Shown: piece after piece, positions 37,462 to 50,194 of the stretch
Position numbering within the stretch: the stretch's first letter is position 1
How the letters are laid out: the number at the start of each line of letters is the position of its first letter
Origin: Rhipicephalus microplus
Taxonomy: Eukaryota; Arthropoda; Arachnida; Ixodida; Ixodidae
Length of the DNA stretch: 64,000 nucleotides
Direction of reading: 5' to 3'
NCBI RefSeq assembly: GCF_043290135.1
Contig: NC_134707.1
Location: forward strand, 137,269,319 to 137,333,318
Position numbers and translations under genes: made by a program
Notes under the pieces: generated by a model
The model's database searches: none
Seen by the model: the letters and a program-made list of their open reading frames with translations, nothing else
Told to the model about the DNA's origin: nothing

Positions 37462-38950
37462 GCACGCGCATACTCGTTTTTGATTGCACATGCGCATACT
37501 CGTATTTGAATGCACACGCGTATACTCGTTTTGGAATAGGCACGTGCATACTCGTTTTTGATTGCGCACACGCATACTCGTATTTGAATGCACACGCGTA
37601 TACTCGTTTTGGAATAGGCACGTGCATACTCGTTTTTGATTGCGCACGCGCATACGTGTTTTTAAACAGGCACACGCCTACTCGTTTTTGAATGCGCACG
37701 CGTATACTCGTTTTGAATGCGCATGCGCATACTCGTTTTTGAATGCACATGCGCATACTCGTTTTGGAATAAGCACGCGTATACTCGTTTTGAATGCGCA
37801 TGCGCATACTCGTTTTTGAATGCACATGCGCATACTCGTTTTGGAATAAGCACGCGCATACTCGTTTTTTCACGCGCACACGCATACTCGTTTTTGAATG
37901 CACACTCGCATACTCGTTTTGGAATAGGCACACGCATACTCGTTTTTGATTGCGCACGCGTATACTCGTTTTTGAATGCACACGCGCATACTCGTTTCGA
38001 AATAGGCACGCGCATACTCGTTTTTGAATGCGCACGCGCGTACTCGTTTTTGATTGCACACTCGCATACTCGTTTTGGAATAGGCATGCGTGTACTCGTT
38101 TTTGAATGCGCACGTGCATACGCGTTTTTAAACAGGCGCACGCCTACTCGTTTTATAATGCGCACACGTATACTCGTTTTGAATGCGCATGCGCATACTC
38201 GTTTTTGAATGAGCATGCGCATACTCGTCTTGGAATAAGCACGCACATACTCGTTTTTTAACGCGCACACGCATACTCGTTTTTGAATGCACACGCGCAT
38301 ACTCGTTTTTGAATAGGCACGCGCGTACTCGTTTTTGAATGCGCACGCGCGTACTCGTTTTTGATTGCACACGCGCATACTCGTTTTGGAATAGGCACGC
38401 GCATACTCGTTTTTGAAAGCGCTCACGCATGCTCGTATTTGAATGCACACGCGCGTACTCGTTTTGGAATAGGCACGTGCATACTCGTTTTTGAATGCGC
38501 ATGCGCATACGCGTTTTTGAACAGGCACACGCATACTCGTTTTTGAATGCGCACGCGTATACTCGTTATGAATGCGCACGCGCATACTCGTATTTGAATG
38601 CACACGCGTATACTCGTTTTTGAATGCGTACACGCATACTCGTTTTCGAATGCACACGCGCATACTATGTTTCGGAATACGCACGCGCATACTCGTTTTG
38701 GAATGCGCACGCGCATACTAGTTATTGAATGCACACGCGCATACTCGTTTTCGAATAGGCACGCGCATACTCGTTTTTGAAAGCACACGCGCATACTCGT
38801 TTTTGAATGCACACGCGCATACTCGTTCCGAAATAGGCACGGGCATACTCGTTTTGGAATGCGCACGCGCATACTCGTTTTTGAATGCGCACACGCATAC
38901 TCGTTTTTGATTGCACACGCTCATAATCATTTTGGAATAGGCACGCGCAT
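37462..38950 (+). repeat. 1.74-kb higher-order unit, copy 2
   Basis: Copy of 35,725 onward. Near 38,590 it lacks 104 bp (four monomers: the GCACGTGCATAC and GTATGCGTTTTTGAACAGG part) that copy 1 has, so the offset falls from 1,737 to 1,633 and the TATGTTTCGG landmark is at 38,666. It overlaps the left part of the 2.70 kb unit described next, which shows that duplications of different length are nested here. Confidence 0.8.
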
Positions 38951-40335
38951 ACTCGTTTTTGAATGCGCACACGCATACTCGTATTTGAATGCACACGCGC
39001 GTACTCGTTTTGGAATAGGCACATGCATACTCGTTTTTGAATGCACACGCGCATACTCGTTTTAGAATAAGCACGCGCATACTCGTTTTTGAACGCACAC
39101 ACGCATACTTGTTTTTGAATGCACACGTGCATACTCGTTTTTGAATAGGCACGCGCATACTCGTTTTTGAATGCGCACGCGCATACTCGTTTTTGATTGC
39201 ACACGCGCATACTCGTTTTGGAATAGGCACGCGCATACTCGTTTTTGAAGGCGCACACGCATAGTCGTATTTGAATGCACACGCACGTACTCGTTTTGAA
39301 ATGGGCACGTGCATACTCGTTTCGAATGCGCACGCGCATACGCGTTTTTGAACAGGCACACGCGTACTCGTTTTTGAATGCGCACGCGTATACTCGTTTT
39401 GAATGCACACGCGCATACTCGTTTTGGAATAGGCACGCGCATACTCGTTTTTAATGCGCACACGCATACTCGTATTTGAATGCACACGCGCATACTCGTT
39501 TTGGAATAGGTAGGTGCGTACTCGTTTTTGAATGCACACACGCATACTCGTTTTGAATGCGCACGCGCATACTCGTTTTTGAATAGGCACGGGCGTACTC
39601 GTTTTTGAATGCGCACGCACATACTCGTTTCTGATTGCACACGCGCATACTCGTTTTTGAATGCGCACACGCATTGTCGTATTTGAATGCACACACGCGT
39701 ACTCGTGTTGGAATGGGCACGTGCATACTCGTTTTGAATGCGCACGCGCATACGCGTTTTCGTACAGGCACACGCGTACTCGTTTTTGATTGCGCACGCG
39801 TATACTCGTTTTGAGTGCGCACGCGCATACTCGTTTTTGAATGCACACGCGCATACTCGGTTTCGGAATACGCACGCGCATACTCGTTTTGGAATGCCCA
39901 CGCGCATACTAGTTTTTGAATGCACACGCGCATACTCGTTTTCGAATAGGCACGCGCATACTCATTTTTGAAAGCACACGCGCATACTCGTTTTTGAATG
40001 CACACGCGCATACACGTTTCGGAATAGGCACGCACATATTCTTTTTGGAATGCGCACGCGCATACTCGTTTTTGAATGCACACGCGCATACTCGTATTTG
40101 AATGCACACGCGTATACTCGTTTTGGAATAGGCACGTGCATACTCGTTTTTGATTGCGCACACGCATACTCGTATTTGAATGCACACGCGTATACTCGTT
40201 TTGGAATAGGCACGTGCATACTACTTTTTGATTGCGCACGCGCATACGCGTTTTTAAACAGGCACACGCCTACTCGTTTTTGAATGCACACGCGCATACT
40301 CTATTTGGAATAGGCACGTGCATACTCGTTTTTGA
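37640..40335 (+). repeat. 2.70-kb higher-order unit, copy 1
   Basis: Matches 40,336-42,960 at offset 2,696, rising to 2,721 (one 25-bp monomer more) after about 39,400. Private marks in both copies are TACTAGTTATTGAATGCAC (about 38,716/41,412), GGCACGGGCATACTCG (about 38,837/41,533), GTTTTCGTACAGGCACACGC (about 39,756/42,477), GGAATAGGTAGGTGCG (about 39,500/42,226) and CATACTACTTTTTGATTGCG (about 40,220/42,941). About 104 bp at 40,280-40,384 is present here but missing at 43,004. Confidence 0.85.
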
Positions 40336-42960
40336 TTGCGCACGCGCATACGCGTTTTTAAACAGGCACACGCCTACTCGTTTTTGAATGCGCACGCGTA
40401 TACTCGTTTTGAATGCGCATGCGCATACTCGTTTTTGAATACACATGCGCATACTCGTTTTGGAATAAGCACGCGTATACTCGTTTTGAATGCGCATGCG
40501 CATACTCGTTTTTGAATGCACATGCGCATACTCGTTTTGGAATAAGCACGCGCATACTCGTTTTTTAACGCGCACACGCATACTCGTTTTTGAATGCACA
40601 CTCGCATACTCGTTTTGGAAGAGGCACACGCATACTCGTTTTTGATTGCGCACGCGTATACTCGTTTTTGAATGCACACGCGCATACTCGTTTCGAAATA
40701 GGCACGCGCATACTCGTTTTTGAATGCGCACGCGCGTACTCGTTTTTGATTGCACACTCGCATACTCGTTTTGGAATAGGCATGCGTGTACTCGTTTTTG
40801 AATGCGCACGTGCATTCGCGTTTTTAAACAGGCACACGCCTACTCGTTTTTTAATGCGCACGCGTATACTCGTTTTGAATGCGCATGCGCATACTCGTTT
40901 TTGAATGAGCATGCGCATACACCTTTTGGAATAAGCACGCGCATACTCGTTTTTTAACGTGCACATGCATACTCGTTTTTGAATGCACACGCGCATACTC
41001 GTTTTTGAATAGGCACGCGCGTACTCGTTTTTGAATGCGCACGCGCGTACTCGTTTTTGATTGCACACGCGCATACTCGTTTTGGAATAGGCACGCGCAT
41101 ACTCGTTTTTGAATGCGCACACGCATACTCGTATTTGAATGCACACGCGCATACTCGTTTTGGAATAGGCACGTGCATACTCGTTTTTGAATGCGCATGC
41201 GCATACTCGTTTTTGAACAGGCACACGCATACTCGTTTTTGAATGCGCACGCGTATACTCGTTATGAATGCGCACGCGCATACTCGTATTTGAATGCACA
41301 CGCGTATACTCGTTTTTGAATGCGCACACGCATACTCGTTTTCGAATGCACACGCGCATACTATGTTTCGGAATACGCACGCGCATACTCGTTTTGGAAT
41401 GCGCACGCGCATACTAGTTATTGAATGCACACGCGCATACTCGTTTTCGAATAGGCACGCGCATACTCGTTTTTGAAAGCACACGCGCATACTCGTTTTT
41501 GAATGCACACGCGCATACTCGTTCCGAAATAGGCACGGGCATACTCGTTTTGGAATGCGCACGCGCATACTCGTTTTTGAATGCGCACACGCATACTCGT
41601 TTTTGATTGCACACGCTCATAATCATTTTGGAATAGGCACGCGCATACTCGTTTTTGAATGCGCACACGCATACTCGTATTTGAATGCACACGCGCGTAC
41701 TCGTTTTGGAATAGGCACATGCATACTCGTTTTTGAATGCACACGCGCATACTCGTTTTAGAATAAGCACGCGCATACTCGTTTTTGAACGCACACACGC
41801 ATACTTGTTTTTGAATGCACACGTGCATACTCGTTTTTGAATAGGCACGCGCATACTCGTTTTTGAATGCGCACGCGCATACTCGTTTTTGATTGCACAC
41901 GCGCATACTCGTTTTGGAATAGGCACGCGCATACTCGTTTTTGAAGGCGCACACGCATAGTCGTATTTGAATGCACACGCACGTACTCGTTTTGAAATGG
42001 GCACGTGCATACTCGTTTTGAATGCGCACGCGCATACGCGTTTTTGAACAGGCACACGCGTACTCGTTTTTGAATGCGCACGCGTATACTCGTTTTGAAT
42101 GCACACGCGCATACTCGTTTTTGAATGCACCCGCACATACTCGTTTTGGAATAGGCACGCGCATACTCGTTTTTAATGCGCACACGCATACTCGTATTTG
42201 AATGCACACGCGCATACTCGTTTTGGAATAGGTAGGTGCGTACTCGTTTTTGAATGCACACACGCATACTCGTTTTGAATGCGCACGCGCATACTCGTTT
42301 TGAATTGGCACGCGCGTACTCGTTTTTGAATGCGCACGCACATACTCGTTTCTGATTGCACACGCGCATACTCGTTTTTGAATGCGCACACGCATTGTCG
42401 TATTTGAATGCACACACGCGTACTCGTGTTGGAATGGGCACGTGCATACTCGTTTTGAATGCGCACGCGCATACGCGTTTTCGTACAGGCACACGCGTAC
42501 TCGTTTTTGAATGCGCACGCGTATACTCGTTTTGAGTGCGCACGCGCATACTCGTTTTTGAATGCACACGCGCATACTCGGTTTCGGAATACGCACGCGC
42601 ATACTCGTTTTGGAATGCCCACGCGCATACTAGTTTTTGAATGCACACGCGCATACTCGTTTTCGAATAGGCACGCGCATACTCATTTTTGAAAGCACAC
42701 GCGCATACTCGTTTTTGAATGCACACGCGCATACACGTTTCGGAATAGGCACGCACATATTCTTTTTGGAATGCGCACGCGCATACTCGTTTTTGAATGC
42801 ACACGCGCATACTCGTATTTGAATGCACACGCGTATACTCGTTTTGGAATAGGCACGTGCATACTCGTTTTTGATTGCGCACACGCATACTCGTATTTGA
42901 ATGCACACGCGTATACTCGTTTTGGAATAGGCACGTGCATACTACTTTTTGATTGCGCAC
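40336..42960 (+). repeat. 2.70-kb higher-order unit, copy 2
   Basis: Second copy of 37,640-40,335. The TATGTTTCGG landmark is at 41,362. Here the monomers at 41,120-41,140 read GAATGCGCACACGCATACTC, the common form, where 36.7 and 38.4 kb share the private GAAAGCGCTCACGC form. The 38 kb copy therefore joins features of both neighbours. Copy 2 has its own changes, such as CATACACCTTTTGGAATAAG (about 40,917). Confidence 0.85.
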
Positions 42961-43450
42961 GCGCATACGCGTTTTTAAACAGGCACACGCCTACTCGTTT
43001 TTGAATGCGCACGCGTATACTCGTTTTGAATGCGCATGCGCATACTCGTTTTTGAATGCACATGCGCATACTCGTTTTGGAATAAGCACGCGTATACTCG
43101 TTTTGAATGCGCATGCGCATACTCGTTTTTGAATGCACATGCGCATACTCGTTTTGGAATAAGCACGCGCATACTCGTTTTTTAACGCGCACACGCATAC
43201 TCGTTTTTGAATGCACACTCGCATACTCGTTTTGGAATAGGCACACGCATACTCGTTTTTGATTGCGCACGCGTAGACTCGTTTTTGAATGCACACGCGC
43301 ATACTCGTTTCGAAATAGGCACGCGCATACTCGTTTTTGAATGCGCACACGCATACTCGTATTTGAATGCACACGCGTATACTCGTTTTGGAATGGGCAC
43401 GTGCATACTCGTTTTTGAATGCGCACGCGCGTACGCGTTTATAAACAGGC
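42960..43450 (+). repeat. Start of a third, partial 2.70-kb unit
   Basis: From GCGCATACGCGTTTTTAAAC at about 42,960 the sequence follows 40,340-40,750 at offset 2,617 (the 104 bp insert is missing). It diverges near 43,330, and ACGCGTTTATAAACAGGC at about 43,434 is a private form. Similarity to 40.3 and 37.6 kb is high across the first 350 bp. Confidence 0.7.
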
Positions 43451-44690
43451 ACACGCCTACTCGTTTTTTAATGTGCACGCGTATACTCGTTTTGAATGCG
43501 CATGCGCATACTCGTTTTTGAATGCACATGCGCATACTCGTTTCGGAATACGCACGCGCATACTCAATTTGGAATGCGCACGCGCATACTCGTTTTTGAA
43601 TGCGCACGCGCGTACTCGTTTTTGAATTCACACGCGCATACTTGTTTTGGAATAGGCACGCGCATACTCGTTTTTGAATGCGCACACGCATACTCTTATT
43701 TGAATGCACACGCGTATACTCGTTTTGGAATAGGCACGTGCATACTCGTTTTTTAATGCGCACGCGCATACGCGTTTTTGAACAGGCACACGCGCACTCG
43801 TTTTTGATGCGCACGCGTATACTCGTTTTGAATGCGCACACGCATACTCGTTTTTGAATGCACATGCGCATACTCGTTTAGGAATAAGCACGGGCATACT
43901 CGTTTTTGAACGTGCGCATGCATACTCGTTTTTGAATGCACACGCGCATACTCGTTTTGGAATAGGCATGTGCGTACTCGTTTTTGAATGCGCACGCGCA
44001 TACGCGTTTCTGAACATGCACACGCGTACTCGTTTTTGAATGCGCATGCGTAGACTCGTTTTGAATGCACACGTGCATACACGTTTCGGAATAGGCACGC
44101 ACATACTCGTTTTGGAATGCGCACGCACATACTCGTTGTTGAAACTGCAAGTGCGCACTCGTTTTTTATTGCGCACGCGCATACTCGTTTTGAATTATAC
44201 ACGAGCATACTTGTTTTTGAATGCGCACGCGCATACTCGTTTTGGAATGCGCACGCGCATACTCGTTTTTGATTGCGCACGCGTATACTCGTTTTTGAAT
44301 GCACACGCGCATACCCGTTTCGAAATAGGCACGCGCATACTCTTTTTGGAATGCGCACGCGCATACTCGTTTTTGAATGCGCACACGCATACTCGTATTT
44401 GAATGCACACGCGTATACTCTTTTTGGAATAGGCACGTGCATACTCGTTTTTGATTGCGCACGCGCATACGCGTTTTTAAACACGCACACGCCTACTCGT
44501 TTTTGAATGCGCTCGCGTATACTCGTTTTGAATGCGCATGCACATACTCGTTTTTGAATGCACATGCGCATACTCGTTTTGGAATAAGCTCGCGCATACT
44601 CGTTTTTGAACGCGCACAAGCATACTCGTTTTTGAATGCACACGCCCATACTTGTTTCGAAATGGGCACGCGCATACTCTTTTTGGAATG
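43451..44690 (+). repeat. Mixed A/B array segment
   Basis: Between two blocks of composition A lies one isolated composition-B monomer, CTGAACATGCACACGCG (about 43,995), within GGCATGTGCG and GCGCATGCGTAGAC neighbours. The GAATTATACACGAG landmark is at 44,192, preceded by GTTGTTGAAACTGC. The monomer GTTTAGGAATAAGCACGGGC at about 43,878 is unique. A TAAACACGCACACGCC form of the cassette is at about 44,480. No gene is seen. Confidence 0.7.
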
Positions 44691-45840
44691 CGCACGCGCA
44701 TACTCGTATTTGAATGCACACGCACATACTCGTTTTGGAATAGGCACGTGCATACTCGTTTTTGAATGCACACGCGCGTATGCGTTTTTGAACAGGCACA
44801 TGCGTACTCGTTTTTGATTGCGCACGCGTATACTCGTTTTTGAATGCGCACACGCATACTCGTTTTTGAATGCACACGCGCATACTTTGTTTCGGAATAC
44901 GCACGCGCGTACTCGTTTTGGAATGCGCACGCGCATACTAGTTTTTGAATGCACACGCGCATACTCGTTTTCGAATAGCAACGCGCATACTCGTTTTTGA
45001 AAGCACACGCGCATACTCGTTTTTGAATGCACACGCGCATACTCGTTTCGAAATAGGCACGCGCATACTCGTTTTGGAATGCGCACGCGCATACTCGTTT
45101 TTGAATGCGCACACGCATACTCGTTTTGATTGCACACGCGCATACTCATTTTGGAATAGGCACGCGCATACTCGTTTTTGAATGCGCACACGCATACTCG
45201 TATTTGAATGCACACGCGCGTACTCGTTTTGGAATAGGCACATGCATACTCGTTTTTGAATGCGCATGCGCATACTCGTTTTAGAATAAGCACGCGCATA
45301 CTCGTTTTTGAACGCACACGCGCATACTCGTTTTTGAATAGGCACGCGCGTACTCGTTTTTGAATGCGCACGCGCATACTCGTTTTTGATTGCACAGGCG
45401 CATACTCGTTTTGGAATAGGCACGCGCATACTCGTTTTTGAAGGCGCACACGCATAGTCGTATTTGAATGCACACGCACGTACTCGTTTTGGAATGGGCA
45501 CGTGCATACTCGATTTGAATGCGCACGCGCATACACGTTTTTGAACAGGCACACGCGTACTCGTTTTTGAATGCGCACGCGTATACTCGTTTTGAATGTG
45601 CACGCGCATACTCGTTTTTGAATGCACACGCGCATACTCGGTTTCAGAATACGCACGCGCATACTCGTTTTGGAATGCGCACGCGCATACTAGTTTTTGA
45701 ATGCACACGCGCATACTCGTTTTCGAATAGGCACGCGCATGCTCGTTTTTGAAAGCACACGCGCATACTCGTTTTTGAATGCACGCGCGCATACACGTTT
45801 CGGAATAGGCACGCACATACTCGTTTTGAAATGCGCACGC
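44690..45840 (+). repeat. 2.1-kb offset pair, copy 1
   Basis: Matches 46,766-47,942 at offset 2,076, rising to 2,102 after about 45,320 where copy 2 has one more monomer (26 bp). Shared private marks are CGCACGCGCGTACTCG after the TATGTTTCGG landmark (here altered to ACTTTGTTTCGG, 44,886) and GGTTTCAGAATACGCAC (about 45,641/47,743), a form not seen elsewhere. Confidence 0.8.
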
Positions 45841-46765
45841 ACATACTCGTTTTTGAAACTGCAAGTGCGTACTAGTTTTTTAATGCGCACGCGCATACTC
45901 GTTCTGAATTATACACGAGCATACTTGTTTTTGAATGCACACGCGCATACTCGTTTTGGAATAGGCACACGCATACTCGTTTTTGATTGCGCACGCTTAT
46001 ACTCGTTTTTGAATGCACACGCGCATACTCGTTTCGAAATAGGCACGCGCATACTCTTTTTGGAATGCGCACGCGCATACTCGTTTTTGAATGCACACGC
46101 GCATACTCGTATTTGAATGCACACGCGTATACTCGTTTTGGAATAGGCACGTGCATACTCGTTTTTGATTGCGCACGCGCATACGCGTTTTTAAACAGGC
46201 ACACGCCTACTCGTTTTTGAATGCGCACGCGTATACTCGTTTTGAATGCGCATGCGCATACTCGTTTTTGAATGCACATGCGCATACTCGCTTTGGAATA
46301 GGCACACGCATACTCGTTTTTGATTGCGCACGCGTATACTCGTTTTTGAATGCACACGCGCATACTCGTTTCGAAATAGGCACGCGCATACTCGTTTTGG
46401 AATGCGCACGCGCATACTCGTTTTTGAATGCGCACACGCATACTCGTTTTTTAATGCGCACGCGTATACTCGTTTTGAATGCGCATGCGCATACTCGATT
46501 TTGAATGAAGATGCGCATACTCGTTTTGGAATAAGCACGCGCATACTCGTTTTTTAACGCGCACACGCATACTCGTTTTTGAATGCACACGCGCATACTC
46601 GTTTTTGAATTCGCACACCCATACTCGTATTTGAATGCACACGCGCGTACTCGTTTTGGAATAGGCACGTGCATACTCGTTTTTGAATGAGCACGCGCAT
46701 ACGCGTTTTTGAACAGGCACACGCATACTCGTTTTTGAATGCGCACGCGTATACTCGTTATGAAT
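45841..46765 (+). repeat. Array segment between the 2.1-kb copies
   Basis: Contains the GAATTATACACGAG landmark (45,906, preceded by GTTCTGAATT), the CGCTTATACTCG monomer, one TAAACAGG cassette (about 46,190), and the private monomers GATTTTGAATGAAGATGCGC (about 46,497) and GAATTCGCACACCC (about 46,608). The run near 46,640-46,760 matches 31.8-32.3 kb in order. Satellite only. Confidence 0.7.
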
Positions 46766-47942
46766 GCGCACGCGCATACTCGTATTTGAATGAACACGCA
46801 CATACTCGTTTTGGAATAGGCACGTGCATACTCGTTTTTGAATGCACACGCGCGTATGCGTTTTTGAACAGGCACATGCGTACTCGTTTTTGATTGCGCA
46901 CGCGTATACTCGTTTTTGAATGCGCACACGCATACTCGTTTTTGAATGCACACGCGCATACTATGTTTCGGAATACGCACGCGCGTACTCGTTTTGGAAT
47001 GCGCACGCGCATACTAGTTTTTGAATGCACACGCGCATACTCGTTTTCGAATAGGCACGCGCATACTCGTTTTTGAAAGCACACGCGCATACTCTTTTAT
47101 GAATGCACACGCGCATACTCGTTTCGAAATAGGCACGCGCGTACTCGTTTTGGAATGCGCACGCGCATACTCGTTTTTGAATGCGCACACACATACTCGT
47201 TTTGATTGCACACGCGCATACTCATTTTGGAATAGGCACGCGCATACTCGTTTTTGAATGCGCACAAGCATACTCGTATTTGAATGCACACGCGCGTACT
47301 CCATTTGGAATAGGCACATGCTTACTCGTTTTTGAATGCGCATGCGCATACTCGTTTTAGAATAAGCACGCGCATACTCGTTTTCGAACGCACACACGCA
47401 GACTCGTTTTTGAATGCACACGCGCATACTCGTTTTTGAATAGGCACGCGCGTACTCGTTTTTGAATGCGCACGCGCATACTCGTTTTTGATTGCACACG
47501 CGCATACTCGTTTTGGAATAGGCACGCGCATACTCGTTTTTGAAGGCGCACACGCATAGTCGTATTTGAATGCACACGCACGTACTCGTTTTGGAATGGG
47601 CACGTGCATACTCGTTTTGAATGCGCACGCACATACGCGTTTTTGAACAGGCACACGCGTACTCGTTTTTGAATGCGCACGCGTATACTCGTTTTGAATG
47701 TGCACGCGCATACTCGTTTTTGAATGCACACGCGCATACTCGGTTTCAGAATACGCACGCGCATACTCGTTTTGGAATGCGCACGCGCATAGTAGTTTTT
47801 GAATGCACACGCGCATACTCGTTTTCGAATAGGCACGCGCATACTCGTTTTTGAAAGCACACGCGCATACTCGTTTTTGAATGCACACGCGCATACACGT
47901 TTCGGAATAGGCACGCACATACTCGTTTTGAAATGCGCACGC
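46766..47942 (+). repeat. 2.1-kb offset pair, copy 2
   Basis: Copy of 44,690-45,840; its TATGTTTCGG landmark at 46,962 keeps the usual sequence. It ends at GAAATGCGCACGCGCATACG near 47,942, where copy 1 continues into GAAACTGCAAGTGCG. Private differences include TACTCCATTTGGAATAGG (about 47,297) and CATAGTAGTTTTTGAATG (about 47,789). Confidence 0.8.
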
Positions 47943-48740
47943 GCATACGCGTTTTTAAACAGGCACCCGCCTACTCATTTTTGATTGCGCACGCGTATAC
48001 TCGTTTTGAATGCGCATGCGCATACTCGTTTTTGAATGCACATGCGCATACTCGTTTTGGAATAAGCACGCGCATACTCGTTTTTGAACGCACTCACGCA
48101 TACTCGTTTTTGAATGCGCACGCGCATACACGTTTTTAAACAGGCACACGCCTACTCGTTTTTTAATGCGCACGCGTATACTCGTTTTGAATGCGCATGC
48201 GCATACTCGTTTTGGAATAGGCACGCGCATACTCGTTTTTGAATGCGCACACGCATACTCGTATTTGAGTGCACACGCGCGTACTCGTTTTGGAATAGGC
48301 ACGTGCATACTCGTTTTTGAATGAGCACGCGCATACGCGTTTTTGAACAGGCACACGCATACTCGTTTTTGAATGCGCACGCGTATACTCGTTATGAATG
48401 CGCACGCGCATACTAGTGTTTGAATGCACACGCACATACTCGTTTTGGAATAGGCACGTGCATACTCGTTTTTGAATGCGCACACGCATACTCGTATTTG
48501 AATGCACACGCGTATACTCGTTTTGAAATAGGCACGTGCATACTCGTTTTTGATTGCGCACGCGCATACGCGTTTTTAAACAGGCACACGCCTACTCGTT
48601 TTTGAATGCGCACGCGTATACTCGTTTTGAATGCGCATGCGCATACGCATACTCGTTTTTGAATGCACATGCGCATACTCGTTTTGGAATAAGCACGCGC
48701 ATACTCATTTTTGAACGCGCACACCCATACTCGTTTTTGA
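47943..48740 (+). repeat. TAAACAGG-rich segment with a 6-bp slip
   Basis: Four TAAACAGG cassettes lie between 47,957 and 48,918. At about 48,640 the tract reads GCGCATGCGCATACGCATAC, an extra CATACG that duplicates its neighbour and lengthens one monomer by six bases. This is one of few changes that are not about one monomer long. The rest is ordinary satellite. Confidence 0.75.
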
Positions 48741-50165
48741 ATGCACACGCGCATACTCGTTTCGAAATAGGCACGCGCATACTCTTTTTGGAATGCGCAC
48801 GCGCATACTCGTTTTTGAATGCGCACACGCATACTCGTATTTGAATGCACACGCGTATACTCGTTTTGGAATAGGCACGTGCATACTCGTTTTTGATTGC
48901 GCACGCGCATACGCGTTTTTAAACAGGCACACGCCTACTCGTTTTTGAATGCGCACGCGTATACTCGTTTTGAATGCGCATGCGCATACTCGTTTTTGAA
49001 TGCACGTGCGCATACTCGTTTCGGAATAAGCACGCGCATACTCTTTTTGGAATGCGCACGCGCATACTCGTTTTTGAATGCGCACACGCATACTCGTATT
49101 TGAATGCACACGCGTCTACTCGTTTTTGAATAGGCACGTGCATACTCGTTTTTGATTGCGCACGCGCATACGCGTTTTTAAACAGGCACACGCCTACTCG
49201 TTTTTGACTGCGCACGCGTATACTCGTTTTGAATGCGCATGCGCATACTCGTTTTGGAATAAGCACGCGCATACTCGTTTTTGAACGCGCACACGCATAC
49301 TCGTTTTTGAATGAACACGCGCATACTCGTTCTTGAATAGGCACGCGCGTACTCGTTTTTGAATGCGCACGCGCGTACTCGTTTTTGATTGCACACTCGC
49401 ATACTCGTTTTGGAATAGGCACGCGCATACTCGTTTTTGAATGCGCACGCGTATACTCGTTTTTGAATGCACACGCGCATACTCGTTTCGAAATAGGCAC
49501 GCGCATACTCGTTTTGGAATGCGCACGCGCATACTCGTTTTTGAATGCGCACACGCATACTCGTATTTGAATGCACACGCGTATACTCGTTTTGGAATAG
49601 GCACGTGCATACTCGTTTTTGATTGCGCACGCGCATACGCGTTTTTAAACAGGCACACGCCTACTCATTTTTGAATGCGCACGCGTATACTCGTTTTGAA
49701 TGCGCATGCGCATACTCGTTTTTGAATGCACATGCGCATACTCGTTTTGGAATAAGCACGCGCATACTCGTTTTTGAACGCGCTCACGCATACTCGTTTT
49801 TGAATGCGCACGCGCATACGCGTTTTTAAACAGGCACACGCCTACTCGTTTTTTATAGCGCACGCGTATACTCGTTTTGAGTGCGCATGCGCGTACTCGT
49901 TTTTGAATGAACATGCGCATACTCGTTTTGGAATAAGCACGCGCATACTCGTTTTTTAACGCGCACACGCATACTCGTTTTTGAATGCACACGCGCATAC
50001 TCGTTTTTGAATAGGCACGCGCGTACTCGTTTTTGAATGCGCACGCGCGTACTCGTTTTTGATTGCACACGCGCATACTCGTTTTGGAATAGGCACGCGC
50101 ATACTCGTTTTTGAATGCGCACACGCATGCTCGTATTTGAATGCACACGCGCGTACTCGTTTTGG
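48740..50165 (+). repeat. Second 1.48-kb offset pair, copy 1
   Basis: Matches 50,195-51,640 at offset 1,452, then 1,478 after about 49,240 (one extra monomer in copy 2). Shared private marks are GAATGCACGTGCGCATAC (about 48,999/50,451), GAACACGCGCATACTCGTTC (about 49,312/50,790), GAACGCGCTCACGCATAC (about 49,776/51,254) and GTTTTTTATAGCGCACGCG (about 49,848/51,326). Confidence 0.85.
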
Positions 50166-50194
50166 AATAGGCACGTGCATACTCGTTTTTGAAT

